Of a DNA stretch of 64,000 nt, positions 17,620-27,354 are shown piece after piece. The position numbers and the translations under genes were made by a program. The number at the start of each line of letters is the position of its first letter. The first letter of the stretch is position 1. The notes beneath the pieces were generated by a model that had not been told where the DNA came from, searched no databases, and worked only from the letters and a program-made list of their open reading frames with translations. Origin of the DNA: Prolixibacter bellariivorans ATCC BAA-1284 (lineage in GTDB: Bacteria; Bacteroidota; Bacteroidia; Bacteroidales; Prolixibacteraceae). The stretch is taken from positions 372,001-436,000 of the forward strand of contig NZ_JHXO01000005.1 in NCBI RefSeq assembly GCF_000621705.1. Direction: 5' to 3'.

Positions 17620-20055
17620 TCAGACCGAAGAGATTCTGCGTTTCGACACGAAGGTCAGGAAGAGATGCATCACTAAAAGTACTAAGAGCGTCAGGTTAAT
17701 TCCAAGTAATGGAACCAAAAAAACCGATACCAGCATGGCGCCTCCGGCTGACCCATATAAATCGGCTTTGTAAACCATTGACGGAGCTTCTGATCTGGGG
17801 TGAAATTGGCTGGAAATTAATTGGAACATACGTCCGGTCAGCCATCCGCTACCTGCAATCAATAGCAGTTCCGAGGAAATGTAGATGACCGTTCTACCGG
17901 GCGAAAGCCATTGGACAACTACCCATTGGGATATCAGCAACAGCATAAACCAGATATGATGCCGGGAAACTTCAGTCTCTTCAACTATCTTCCATCGGGC
18001 TCCCAGTGTCAATCCAGCCATAAAGAGGGTGAAAATAATGCCAATCAGGTAGTAGGAATACCCAAATGCGGATTGTATCAGTACCAACGGAATAATTTCC
18101 ATGGTCGAAGCGGTAAAACCTGCAGCAAACATACTTCTGGAAATTCCCCGGACGAAACTTATCAGGAAGATGAAGATGACGAAAAGTATCGTTCCGAAAA
18201 GAATGTACGAAAGACCGTGTTTTTTTAGCCAGAAACCCGTAAAATAACTTACCGCGATGGGATGATTGACCGAGACCATTTGTGCTCCATCTGTCATCAA
18301 TTCCGCATATTCATGACTTCGGGTAACCAGATCCGTTTCATCAATAAAATAAGCAATGTAATTGGTCATGATACCTAAATCTTCGATCCGGGTCAAAATG
18401 TTGGCGTGTATTTGTTCATTGGAAACCAGTAAAATATCATAGTTTCCCGGAAGGATGAGCCAATTTCTGAAATAAGGCTGAATCGTAGCAATGAGGGTTT
18501 GGTATAGATGAACAGTGGTTGGTTCGAGATAATTGACGGTGGATAGCAAAGGAATGGCAACTACTCCGCTATCGGAAAGATTTTTTCGGATGTTGTGGAA
18601 GAATTCTCTGGTATAGTACCGACTGGCCGATGGCGTTTCCGGAGGCGGAATGTTTAAAATTACACCATCATATCGGAACGGATGTTTGGAAATCCAGCGT
18701 TGAAAATCGGTTCGGTGGATGTGAAGGATTGAATCATCCGGAATCGAATGGCTTTGTTTTTCCAACTCTAGTAACTTCCCGTTCACTTCAAAGTAATCTA
18801 TCCGGGTTGGATGGTATTTTAGGCATTCCGTGAGAACTCCTGTTAATGCACCGGAAACAACGGCTATTTGATGGACATGGTCACGTTGAGATAAAGTATA
18901 ATGAACGGGCTCTTCAGCGGCTGAAGGACTCCCTTGCGAATAGAGCAGCCTGCTGTTTTCGAAAACGTTGGATTGGTTCTCGGCCCGGGTAATCACCAAT
19001 TCTCCGGAAGTGCTTTGAATAATGCTTTGAATTTGCTGCCCAGGGTAAAGGGAGGCCCGTGTTAATTTTTCAGGTGGGAAGATGAACAGGAGGACCAGAA
19101 GGAATGTGATGAGAGTGGTCGAATAGAGGGGAATCTCCTTTACCTTTTTTCGAAGAAATAGCAAAAGCATCAGACTGATAGTACCAGTGAGCGCCAGCGT
19201 TTGGATGGGAGAGAAGAGGAATACCCAGACAAAACTGAATAACATACCGGCAAGCAAACTTCCTGCCGACTCCCATGAATAAATCAGCCCCGTGGTTTCT
19301 CCCGGCCGGTGCTGACTTAGCACAGGAAACAATAATCCGCCTGCCAGACATAGTGGTGAAAGTGTAAACAAGGCGAAGAAAGCAAAGCTTAATGGCCCGG
19401 TTTCGGCTCCCGTTTCGAAAAGCCAGCCATGTGCCACCCGAATGACGAGAATGCTGATAGGGGGAAGCAAAGACAGTAACAATAACAATCGAATTATCGT
19501 GGTGATGGAGAACGTTCTGTTTCGGGCAAGCTGCGTACCGAATCCGGTGAGTATTAACCAAAGGGAAAGTAATATGCCGACATACAACGCATTGCCTCCG
19601 AAAATAGCCAGATAGTCGCGGAAAAGGACCAGTTGTCCGGTGAGGGTGATGAATCCCAGAAGGAACGGAAAAAGTAAAGGTGTTTTCCGGACGTCAATAT
19701 GTTTCTCCTCTTGTGTCTCCGGTGATTTTCTTTCTTTCTCTTTTCCAAACAGTCGTTTGAAATAATTGACGTGCCAGAAAATATGCAGCAATCCAATTAT
19801 GCTCATAGCGATACCAAAATCGACATGCACCGGTAACGCTTCGTCGAGAAAGGAAAATTTCAGGTTGTAATTGGCTTTTAGTGCTAGTAAAAGTCCTAAA
19901 ATACCAGTAAATAGAAAAGTAATCAGCAGCAGTGTGTTCCAGATTTGTCGGTGAATATTACGGGAAATCCATTTCTGACGGCTCAGCATCCAGGTAGTAA
20001 AATAAGCCAGTAAAGTACCTGACAAGATGGGTATGATGCTGTAAGGCGTATTCAT
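17620..20055 (-). CDS. Polytopic membrane protein with spermidine-synthase-like domain (AmmeMemoRadiSam operon)
   Basis: 811 residues. The N-terminal four-helix part (about 1-105: HVDFGIAMSIIGLLHIFWH) resembles small membrane cytochrome-like domains. A transporter-like bundle follows (about 125-350), then a soluble Rossmann domain (about 365-560) resembling spermidine synthase: GALTGVLTECL, IDYFEVNGKLLELE, DGVILNIPPP, YYTREFFHNIRKNLSDSGVVAIPL. More membrane helices follow to the end. Key polyamine-binding Asp residues are not obvious, so a methyltransferase-fold sensor or enzyme of other kind is possible. Its start overlaps the stop of the Memo-AMMECR1 gene by 4 bp (ATGA), showing translational coupling. 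Confidence 0.75.
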   Translation of the reverse strand: MNTPYSIIPILSGTLLAYFTTWMLSRQKWISRNIHRQIWNTLLLITFLFTGILGLLLALKANYNLKFSFLDEALPVHVDFGIAMSIIGLLHIFWHVNYFKRLFGKEKERKSPETQEEKHIDVRKTPLLFPFLLGFITLTGQLVLFRDYLAIFGGNALYVGILLSLWLILTGFGTQLARNRTFSITTIIRLLLLLSLLPPISILVIRVAHGWLFETGAETGPLSFAFFALFTLSPLCLAGGLLFPVLSQHRPGETTGLIYSWESAGSLLAGMLFSFVWVFLFSPIQTLALTGTISLMLLLFLRKKVKEIPLYSTTLITFLLVLLFIFPPEKLTRASLYPGQQIQSIIQSTSGELVITRAENQSNVFENSRLLYSQGSPSAAEEPVHYTLSQRDHVHQIAVVSGALTGVLTECLKYHPTRIDYFEVNGKLLELEKQSHSIPDDSILHIHRTDFQRWISKHPFRYDGVILNIPPPETPSASRYYTREFFHNIRKNLSDSGVVAIPLLSTVNYLEPTTVHLYQTLIATIQPYFRNWLILPGNYDILLVSNEQIHANILTRIEDLGIMTNYIAYFIDETDLVTRSHEYAELMTDGAQMVSVNHPIAVSYFTGFWLKKHGLSYILFGTILFVIFIFLISFVRGISRSMFAAGFTASTMEIIPLVLIQSAFGYSYYLIGIIFTLFMAGLTLGARWKIVEETEVSRHHIWFMLLLISQWVVVQWLSPGRTVIYISSELLLIAGSGWLTGRMFQLISSQFHPRSEAPSMVYKADLYGSAGGAMLVSVFLVPLLGINLTLLVLLVMHLFLTFVSKRRISSV

Positions 20056-21527
20056 GGTTCTTTTTCATGAAAGACAATGGCTTCGTACGTATAGAGTTCG
20101 GCGTTTTTCCAACCATTCCATCCAATACCGGCTTTGTCGCGGGCGCAATGTCCCAGCATGGTTTCGCGGTCCCAACCGGTTTGTTCGGCCACCTGCGGCA
20201 GATACGTACCGCCACGATTACCTTTTTTGATGTAGATTCCCTGCTTCCTGGGAAGGAATTCTTCAGCGTTGTCAATTTTGAGCAAAGGGGTCAATACCGA
20301 AATTTCTATTTCAATCGAATTCATTTCGGAAAGCTGCACGGGCTGAAACCGGGAGTCCTTCGTGGCAGCGGCAATGGCCATGTTCCTGACGACTTCCACC
20401 AGCGGGATAGGAGGATTGAATTGCCCGATGCAACCGCGCAGTTTTCCCTCTTTGGTTAAAGTCACAAAAGCACCACAATGTTGCTGCAGGTTCTTAGGAT
20501 AATTCGCGGCAATTTTCGGTGGCATACCGGTTCTCAAATACGTTTCAATGGTATTTCGGGCCAACTTTAGTAAATAGCTTTTGTCCCTGTCAGTCAAATG
20601 GAATGCCTGAGCTTTGTCTCTCGTTACGGAAATCGCATAGTAGCCAACTACCCGGTTGGGATCGCCTGCCGAACTACCACTAGAGTTCTGATACATAATT
20701 TGATGGTAGTGATACTCCGGTTTCCCGGAAATCATTTCCATCAGTGTGAGAACACCACTTTCGCCGCAAAGGCGGGTCAAAACATTTTCCGGTAGGTTTG
20801 GCTCTAGCATCTGACAAACCTTTTGTAACTGTTCCGGTTTTCCCGAAAGAATAGCATTAGCTGTTTCCTTGTCCACTTTTTGTGCGGTTGCATTAGCTGG
20901 ATAATGGGAAAAATCGGTGCTAATGATGAAAAGGTTATCGCTGGTAAAGTAAGGTAAAAGTGCCTCCGCCAGTTTTCGGGTGGTTGCCGGATTGGAATCG
21001 CCGGTCAGAATGGGAATAATACGAAATCCTTTCTTTAAATGATACTGAAGGAAAGGCAACTGAACTTCGATAGAGTGTTCACTTTGGTGCGCTTCGGGAA
21101 TAAAATGAATGATTCGATTCTCATTTATCAACTTTTGGGACAGCGTTTCATTCACCGGAATTCTTCCAAATGGTGTGACGTAATTACCGTGAGGATAAAT
21201 AGAAACTCCGTTGAACCGAATACGATGTGAGACCCCAATGACAAATACATTTTTGTATGCTTTTTCGGTAGGAATTTGAGCATAGCCTGTGGCTGCTACT
21301 TTTCCCGAAAAGATATAACCGGCGTGAGGAATAATTAGCGCGGCAACGGAAGAATCAGTTTGGGGGCTTGTATTCTGAAAAAGCTGTCGAAGCTCTTTTT
21401 TCAACGCTTCAGCATTTCCCGGATAGAACGAACCGGCCACAGCAGGTTGCCTGTCCTGTGCCTTTAGGTATCCCGAAAATAGCAATAGCAAAACCACGAT
21501 GACCCGAAACGGAATGTTTGTTTTCAT
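20052..21527 (-). CDS. Memo-AMMECR1 fusion protein (AmmeMemoRadiSam system)
   Basis: 491 residues: a signal peptide or anchor (about 6-24), a Memo domain (about 27-300: RQPAVAGSFYPGNAEAL, IIPHAGYIFSG, ISTDFSHY) and a C-terminal AMMECR1 domain (about 310-480: GAFVTLTKEGKLRGCIGQF, AAATKDSRF). Memo proteins are metal-binding relatives of extradiol dioxygenases. The AMMECR1 motif LRGCIG is intact. Fusion of the two parts fixes the stoichiometry of systems A and B of the AmmeMemoRadiSam set. It is the first gene of the operon. The exported location matches the Tat-like signal of the radical SAM partner. Confidence 0.92.
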   Translation of the reverse strand: MKTNIPFRVIVVLLLLFSGYLKAQDRQPAVAGSFYPGNAEALKKELRQLFQNTSPQTDSSVAALIIPHAGYIFSGKVAATGYAQIPTEKAYKNVFVIGVSHRIRFNGVSIYPHGNYVTPFGRIPVNETLSQKLINENRIIHFIPEAHQSEHSIEVQLPFLQYHLKKGFRIIPILTGDSNPATTRKLAEALLPYFTSDNLFIISTDFSHYPANATAQKVDKETANAILSGKPEQLQKVCQMLEPNLPENVLTRLCGESGVLTLMEMISGKPEYHYHQIMYQNSSGSSAGDPNRVVGYYAISVTRDKAQAFHLTDRDKSYLLKLARNTIETYLRTGMPPKIAANYPKNLQQHCGAFVTLTKEGKLRGCIGQFNPPIPLVEVVRNMAIAAATKDSRFQPVQLSEMNSIEIEISVLTPLLKIDNAEEFLPRKQGIYIKKGNRGGTYLPQVAEQTGWDRETMLGHCARDKAGIGWNGWKNAELYTYEAIVFHEKEP

Positions 21528-21739
21528 TGCTCAGGTAGTATTGGTTTACCTTTAAAATTAAGAAATAGCCTGAATCATTCATCAAAAATCGCTGAAGATT
21601 ATGGTTGGAAATTGTTTGTATGAAGCTGATTATAATAAGTATAAATAGTGTTTGTCGAAAATCATCCATCGGTTTTGTATCGGATGATGAATGGCATTCT
21701 TTCTTGAAAATGACTATTTTCGGGAAAAACTAACGAGCT

Positions 21740-22516
21740 ATGAGACCGTATATTCTTGCTGAAACCAATTGGAAAACTGTTCGTGAAATCGATTATGAAC
21801 TGGCTATTCTGCCCTGGGGGGCAGTTGAAGCGCACAATCTCCATCTTCCCTATGCTACTGATGTTTTCGAATCGGAATACTTTGCCTGGGAATCGGCTAA
21901 AATTGCCTGGGAAAAGGGAGCCAAAGTGATCGTCCTTCCAGTGATGGCTTATGGGGTGAATACCGGCCAGCCGGACGTGAAACTGGATATGAACCTGAAT
22001 CCTTCTACTCAATTGGCTATTCTCGATGACTTAATTACCGTGTTAAATCGCCAGGGAATAAAGAAACTGGTGATCCTCAATTCGCATGGGGGTAACGATT
22101 TTAAAATGCACATACGGGAACTGAATCTTCGTTTTCCGGAAATGTTGTTGTCGCAATGTCATTGGTTCAAGATGCCGGGAATTGAAGCCTTTTTCGAGGA
22201 AACGGGCGAACATGCCGGTGAGATGGAAACCAGCCTGATGCAACTGTTTCGGCCCGATTTGGTGCGCTCGCTGGATGAGGCTGGCGAAGGTAAAGCAAAA
22301 GTTCCCCGCATTCCGGCGTTGCGCGAAGGTTGGGCCTGGTCCGAACGTAAATGGACGCAGGTTACTTCCGATACGGGAATAGGAAACCCTAAACAGGCTA
22401 CACGAGAAAAGGGAGAACAGTTTTTCCGCTATGTCACCGAAAAGGTTGGAACCTTCTTTTATGATATGGCAACGACACCACCGGAAGATATGTACATTGA
22501 TCCGGATTTACTTTAA
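21740..22516 (+). CDS. Creatininase-family amidohydrolase
   Basis: 258 residues with the metal-binding blocks of the creatininase family: LPWGAVEAHNLHLPYATD (Glu and His ligands near residues 36-46), NSHGGNDFKMH and GEHAGEMETSL. Family members are cytoplasmic zinc or manganese hydrolases acting on cyclic amides, including creatininase and mycofactocin MftE; the substrate is not readable here. No cofactor genes are adjacent. Intact, alone on this strand, with the next gene convergent 11 bp downstream. Confidence 0.9.
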   Translation: MRPYILAETNWKTVREIDYELAILPWGAVEAHNLHLPYATDVFESEYFAWESAKIAWEKGAKVIVLPVMAYGVNTGQPDVKLDMNLNPSTQLAILDDLITVLNRQGIKKLVILNSHGGNDFKMHIRELNLRFPEMLLSQCHWFKMPGIEAFFEETGEHAGEMETSLMQLFRPDLVRSLDEAGEGKAKVPRIPALREGWAWSERKWTQVTSDTGIGNPKQATREKGEQFFRYVTEKVGTFFYDMATTPPEDMYIDPDLL

Positions 22517-22527
22517 TCTGCAACCAA

Positions 22528-22875
22528 TCAAAATGTGAGCACTTTCCAGCCATCTTTTAGGTAGCTGGTCAACGGTACGCCCATCGGACGCACGTCGATG
22601 CCCAGCTGATGGAGCTGATCGGTTATGCCGTACATGCTGGCACAGGTGGCACATGCTTCAACGGTCAGTCCGTTGTTCAGCATGTCGCGTATCTGGTTTT
22701 GTAGACTGTCGTTTTCGGTCAGCAACTTTGCCGATGGTCCCCATACAACTAATCGCACTTCCTGAAACCAATGTTGAAGATGCGCATTGTGAGTGTACAT
22801 GAGACATACCTTTTCGGCAACGTCCGGATCGCCGCTGGCCCAGATTACTGCTAAATGATCATTGTGGTCTTTCAT
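22528..22875 (-). CDS. DsrE-family protein
   Basis: Started at the ATG at 22875 (MKDHNDHLAVIWASGD), where the conserved fold begins; an ATG 39 bp upstream would add a basic tail. The 115-residue protein shows the DsrE/YchN pattern: LAVIWASGDPDVAEKVC, VRLVVWGPSAKLL and the two-Cys block VEACATCASMYG. Members act in sulfur relay or as small redox or regulatory proteins. It ends 11 bp from the convergent creatininase gene with no obvious terminator between them. The function is unassigned. Confidence 0.8.
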   Translation of the reverse strand: MKDHNDHLAVIWASGDPDVAEKVCLMYTHNAHLQHWFQEVRLVVWGPSAKLLTENDSLQNQIRDMLNNGLTVEACATCASMYGITDQLHQLGIDVRPMGVPLTSYLKDGWKVLTF

Positions 22876-23073
22876 CTTTTTGTATTTTATAGTTGTCTTA
22901 TTTGAACGATTCAAGGGGAAAGAGCTCTATTCCCTTAAATTTACGATAAAGCAGCCACGGCTAAAAGAATTTCCTGTTTAATAATGTGAAGAGATGTCAC
23001 TTAATCTTTATACCGGGAAAACGGGTGAAATCTTTTTTTAACTTCGAAAGAAGAAACCAAACTAACTAACATC

Positions 23074-24765
23074 ATGTCTGTTAAAATTCTTCCGGCGATT
23101 ATCGGTCTGACCGGAATTGTTTCCACTTCCGCGCACGCGGAGATACCGCAGCAAAAATCGAATGATACGCACTACAATATTTTATGGCTGAGCTGCGAAG
23201 ACATCAATCCTGGTTTGGGTTGTTACGGCGCGACCGGTGTCAAGACGCCTAATCTCGATCGGTTAGCTGCCGAAGGGATTCGTTATACACATGTTTATTC
23301 AACAGTGGGGGTTTGTGCGCCAAGCCGTTCTTCTATCATTACCGGGATGTATCCGGTGAGCATCGGAACGCAGAATATGCGCACCGGGCCGCATTGGGCT
23401 TACCGACCAGCTGAAAAGGAAACCTACGAAACTTATTGGGGAGTACGGGATGTCAGGGGGCGCAATGTTCCGCAATATGCGGCTGTTCTTCCAGAAGATG
23501 TGAGATGTTTTCCGGAGTATCTTCGGGCGGCCGGCTATTTCTGTACCAACAATGCCAAAACGGATTATCAGTTCAATGCACCGATTACTGCCTGGGATGA
23601 ATGCAATCATCAGGCGCACTGGCGCAACCGGCCTGATGGAAAGCCGTTCTTTTCAGTGTTCAATTTTGAGGTGACGCATGAGTCGCGGATTTGGTTGAAG
23701 AAAGATGACCCAATGCTGGCAGATACAGCAGCCGTGCGGATTCCTGCTTACTATCCCGATATTCCGGTCGTCCGGAAAGACGTTTCCCGGAACTATTCCA
23801 ACATCATGGAATTGGATCAGCAAATCGGTGCTTTTCTCGACTCCCTGAAAAAGGATGGACTACTGGATAAAACCATTATTGTGTTCTGGTCCGATCATGG
23901 AGGACCGCTCTTACGACAGAAAAGGGATGTGGGAAATGCCGGGTTGCATGTTCCGCTTATTATCCGGTTTCCTGATAAGCGAATGGCCGGAACGGTCGAC
24001 GACCGATTGGTTTCGTTGATGGATTTAGGACCGACGACGTTGTCACTGGTCGGTATTAAACCTCCGGCATACATGCAGGGAAAACCTTTTCTGGGCGAAT
24101 ATGCTGTCGAAAAACCACATGAATACATTTTTGGTTCGGCCGATCGTTTCGATGAAGCTGTTGATATGAGGCGTTCTGTGATAGATGGGCGTTTTGTATA
24201 TATCAGGAATTTTTATCCCGAGTTACCGCTGATATTCAGGAATAAATACCGCGAGCAGATTGATATGACGCGCGATCTGATAGAAATGAGCCGGTTGGGC
24301 GAACTTCACGGTGATGCAGCTTACATTTGGAAGCCGACCAAACCCGCCGAAGAATTGTACGATTTATCTACCGATCCGGACGAGGTGCATAATCTGGCGG
24401 GTAATCCTGAATACGAAGCAAAGTTGAAGGAACTGAGAAAGGCGTTATCGCACTGGCAACTCGAAGTAGCAGACAAGGGGTTTATTCCGGAACGTGATTT
24501 AGTGGAGATGATGTGGCCGGGAGGAATTCAGCCGGTTACCCAACCCGTGAGTTTTCATCCGGATAATAAAAGCCAGTTGGTATTATCGAGTGAGACTCCC
24601 GGTGCTTCCATCGCCTATCAATCGGGCGATTCCATCGGTACAAAACACTGGTCATTGTATCATAAACCGGTGAAAATGACGCCGGGCAAGCAAATTCGTG
24701 CTGTTGCCATACGGATTGGATACCGTCAAAGTGGTGAAACGACTTTTATGGTGCCTGAAAAATAG
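23074..24765 (+). CDS. Sulfatase (S1 family) with C-terminal chitobiase-like domain, secreted
   Basis: 563 residues. Signal peptide to about residue 22 (STSAHA). The catalytic start ILWLSCEDINPGLGCYG resembles sulfamidase/heparan-sulfatase-like subfamilies, with the formylglycine Cys C81-A-P-S-R; FWSDHGGPL supplies late metal ligands. The last 75 residues (VLSSETPGASIAYQSGD) resemble the small beta-sandwich found at the end of chitobiases and other secreted glycan enzymes. A nearby GH97 gene suggests glycan breakdown, but the two are convergent. Substrate uncertain. Confidence 0.88.
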   Translation: MSVKILPAIIGLTGIVSTSAHAEIPQQKSNDTHYNILWLSCEDINPGLGCYGATGVKTPNLDRLAAEGIRYTHVYSTVGVCAPSRSSIITGMYPVSIGTQNMRTGPHWAYRPAEKETYETYWGVRDVRGRNVPQYAAVLPEDVRCFPEYLRAAGYFCTNNAKTDYQFNAPITAWDECNHQAHWRNRPDGKPFFSVFNFEVTHESRIWLKKDDPMLADTAAVRIPAYYPDIPVVRKDVSRNYSNIMELDQQIGAFLDSLKKDGLLDKTIIVFWSDHGGPLLRQKRDVGNAGLHVPLIIRFPDKRMAGTVDDRLVSLMDLGPTTLSLVGIKPPAYMQGKPFLGEYAVEKPHEYIFGSADRFDEAVDMRRSVIDGRFVYIRNFYPELPLIFRNKYREQIDMTRDLIEMSRLGELHGDAAYIWKPTKPAEELYDLSTDPDEVHNLAGNPEYEAKLKELRKALSHWQLEVADKGFIPERDLVEMMWPGGIQPVTQPVSFHPDNKSQLVLSSETPGASIAYQSGDSIGTKHWSLYHKPVKMTPGKQIRAVAIRIGYRQSGETTFMVPEK

Positions 24766-24955
24766 CCCTAAACGTTACGTTATATAATTCTTTCAGGGGT
24801 ATCTTAATGAGAAGTTGATCAAGTAATGTTTATTATTAAGAATTATTCTTAAAAACGAGCAAGTTCGTAAACTATGGAGCTTGCCTGTTGTTTATTAAAG
24901 TGAAAATGTTGCGGGAAAATGGTCATGATATCCCGATGACAATTTTCGTTAAAAA

Positions 24956-25017
24956 GCATTTATCAAAATTCTATCAGGTGTTGATTTGGTTGATGATTAA
25001 AGTTGCTTGATAAATGC
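24956..25017. repeat. 11-bp inverted repeat with 40-bp loop
   Basis: GCATTTATCAA (24956-24966) is matched exactly by TTGATAAATGC (25007-25017). It sits in the gap after the sulfatase gene, just before a terminator, and could be the folded end of a non-coding RNA or an operator. Nothing else is visible between 24766 and 24955. Confidence 0.5.
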
Positions 25018-25027
25018 CTTTAACACG

Positions 25028-25062
25028 GAGAGGATGTTCTGAAAAGGACATCCTCTCTTTTT
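25028..25062 (+). terminator. Rho-independent terminator
   Basis: Stem GAGAGGATGT / ACATCCTCTC (25028-25037 with 25048-25057) followed by five T. It lies 260 bp after the sulfatase stop, so the sulfatase mRNA would have a long 3' region or a separate short transcript ends here. Confidence 0.85.
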
Positions 25063-25093
25063 GTATGTGTGAATGAGCTGGTTGACTGAATTT

Positions 25094-27115
25094 TTAACGG
25101 ACAGGAGTAAACCGGATGGCTGCACCTCCGCCGGGAGCCAAATCCAGGCGCAATGTGGTGCGACGGTTCACTTCTTTCTGTGTAATTTCAATGGATCCCG
25201 GATTGTTGTTGTAGTTCGCGCCCGGACCATCAAGATACATTTCAGCGGTATATTTTCGTCCCTTTGACAGGAAATCTAACGGGATTTCTATCTTCCGCGG
25301 GTCTTCATCCGTAATGGCTCCCAGGTACCAATCCCGGCTGTTTCTATCCTTTCGGATAATGGTCACATAATCGCCGATTTCACCATTGATGGCTTCGGAA
25401 TATTCCCAATCGACCGGAACATCATGAATAAACTGAAACGCCGAATGTCCCTGGTAGTTTTCCGGCAAATCAGGAACCATTTGCAGAGGACTGTATATCA
25501 CCACATAAAGTGCCAGTTGCTTGGCCAATGTTGTATTCACCCGGTTGTTGGGTTTGTCTTTCAGCGTAAGCTCGAAAATACCAGGCGTAAAGTCCATCGG
25601 ACCTGCCAATAAACGGGTGAAAGGCAGAATCGTGGTGTGTTCCGGAGGATTGCCACCGTCTTCGCTCCATGCATTGTATTCCTGGCCGCGTGCTCCTTCG
25701 CCTGACATCAGATTGGGATACGTTCGCCGTAAACCGGTGGGAATAATGGGTTCATGAACATCGAGCATGATGTGCCGTTTAGCTGCTTCCTTAACAACAG
25801 ACATATAATGGTTAACCATAAACTGTCCATGATGCCATTCCTTTGCATTTACCCGCGAGCCAACGTAACCGGTTTTCACATAGTGGACGCCGTACCGTTG
25901 ATAAAAGTTGAAAGCCGAATCGAGTTGTTGTTCATAGTTGGCGACATCGGCACCCGTTTCGTTGTGACCGATTAGCTGAACACCTTTTTTGCGCGCGTAA
26001 TCGGTTATTTTTTTGATATCGAAATTCGGGTACGGTTCAGTAAAACTGAATTTCCAGTCTTCCCATCCTTTGTTCCAGCCCTCTACCAGCACCGCTCCAA
26101 TACCAGCCTTTGCGGCAAAGTCGATGTATTTCATCACATTTGGGGTATTGGCGCCATGAGTCGGCGAGTATTGCCAGGTTTCTTTTCCCAGGTGTAATGA
26201 CCACCAGACACCCAAAAATTTGGTCGGTTTTATCCACGACACATCGCCCAGTTTATTTGGCTCATTCAGATTCAGAATCATACGCGAGTTCAGTAAGCCG
26301 GCAGCGTTCGAAGAAACCAAAACCGTCCGCCAGGGAGTGAATCGCGGAGCCGAGGTCTTTACTTTCACACCATCGGACCAGGGAACCAAATCGCAGCGCA
26401 GTTTATTGTTTCCTGAATGGTACAGCGACATGGAAGCATAATCAACCAGCGCCGCTTCATGAATGCTGATGTAGTTGCCACTTTTGGTTTCCAGCGTTAG
26501 CGGTGTGCAAACGGTATCCGTCAGTTCGGACAGCGGATGACTAGTATAGAGATATTCGTACCGGTTGTCGCCATAAGCCGGAATCGACCAGGCAGTGTGG
26601 TCGCCACTAAAAGCGAACCCTGTCACTTCGTTGGAAATTTCAAAATCCTTCAGGTTTTCCTGCTCCGGAAACTCATAGCGGAAAGCAAACCCTTCGTTAT
26701 ATACTCTGAAAATAATGTTCATCTTCCGGTGCAAACCGTGTTGCTCTTTTAGCTCAATTTTCAATTCACGGTAGTGATTCTTGATTTCTTTTTGTTCTCC
26801 CCAGGGCTGTGTCCAGGTTTGGTCGACCTGGTTGCGGTCAAAGCGTGTCGCTATAAAATCGTCCAGCAGGTTTGGGGCGCCTTTTAGTTCGAAACCAAGT
26901 TGTGACTTGTAGAACAGCGGTTTTTCGCCAAGCTTTGCCGAATAGTAGGGCTTTCCTTCGTGATCGAGATAAAACGTCACGTTCAACTTTTCGTCGGGAG
27001 CAATCACCGTCCGGGAAGTGGTTGGATTCTCATCACAGCCACTCAAAAGGAATACTGTTGTTATGATTAAAAAGACAGTACTGATGGCAGGAAATATATT
27101 AAGATACTTTCTCAT
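25094..27115 (-). CDS. Glycoside hydrolase family 97 (SusB-like), lipoprotein
   Basis: 673 residues with a lipobox LLSGC (Cys about 27). The N-terminal beta-sandwich (to about 300), the catalytic barrel and the C-terminal sheet domain are all present at normal family length. Typical barrel signatures are AVLVEGWNKGWEDWKF, VHYVKTGYVGSR, MLDVHEPIIPTGLRRTYPNLMSGEGARGQEYNAW and LPFTRLLAGPMDFTPG. GH97 enzymes are Ca2+-dependent exo-acting alpha-glucosidases or alpha-galactosidases, split into inverting and retaining clades; I cannot assign the clade with certainty. No SusC/SusD pair adjoins it, so it is outside a classic PUL here. Confidence 0.92.
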   Translation of the reverse strand: MRKYLNIFPAISTVFLIITTVFLLSGCDENPTTSRTVIAPDEKLNVTFYLDHEGKPYYSAKLGEKPLFYKSQLGFELKGAPNLLDDFIATRFDRNQVDQTWTQPWGEQKEIKNHYRELKIELKEQHGLHRKMNIIFRVYNEGFAFRYEFPEQENLKDFEISNEVTGFAFSGDHTAWSIPAYGDNRYEYLYTSHPLSELTDTVCTPLTLETKSGNYISIHEAALVDYASMSLYHSGNNKLRCDLVPWSDGVKVKTSAPRFTPWRTVLVSSNAAGLLNSRMILNLNEPNKLGDVSWIKPTKFLGVWWSLHLGKETWQYSPTHGANTPNVMKYIDFAAKAGIGAVLVEGWNKGWEDWKFSFTEPYPNFDIKKITDYARKKGVQLIGHNETGADVANYEQQLDSAFNFYQRYGVHYVKTGYVGSRVNAKEWHHGQFMVNHYMSVVKEAAKRHIMLDVHEPIIPTGLRRTYPNLMSGEGARGQEYNAWSEDGGNPPEHTTILPFTRLLAGPMDFTPGIFELTLKDKPNNRVNTTLAKQLALYVVIYSPLQMVPDLPENYQGHSAFQFIHDVPVDWEYSEAINGEIGDYVTIIRKDRNSRDWYLGAITDEDPRKIEIPLDFLSKGRKYTAEMYLDGPGANYNNNPGSIEITQKEVNRRTTLRLDLAPGGGAAIRFTPVR

Positions 27116-27324
27116 ACGTTTGTTAGATTAGGCTACATTTATTAGTACAGATAATTTAATGAAAAAGTTTGAAACCGCCTCGGTGATTTTGATTTGATAC
27201 GTCAGTTGAGGCAATCCGAAACTGCTTTGAGAATCGAATTTGCCTTAACGTTATGATTCATGTTCAACGAAAAATGTTTTTCTTTACGCGAGACAGATAG
27301 GTTCAGAATTTCCGCGTGAATCCT

Positions 27325-27332
27325 TACATTTG
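27325..27332 (+). promoter_or_regulatory. TAnnTTTG -7 box
   Basis: TACATTTG, a perfect Bacteroidota -7 element 22 bp before the TTG start of the kinase fusion gene. No good TTTG -33 box is seen at the right distance. Confidence 0.4.
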
Positions 27333-27354
27333 AATTGCTAAAACCATTGATACT

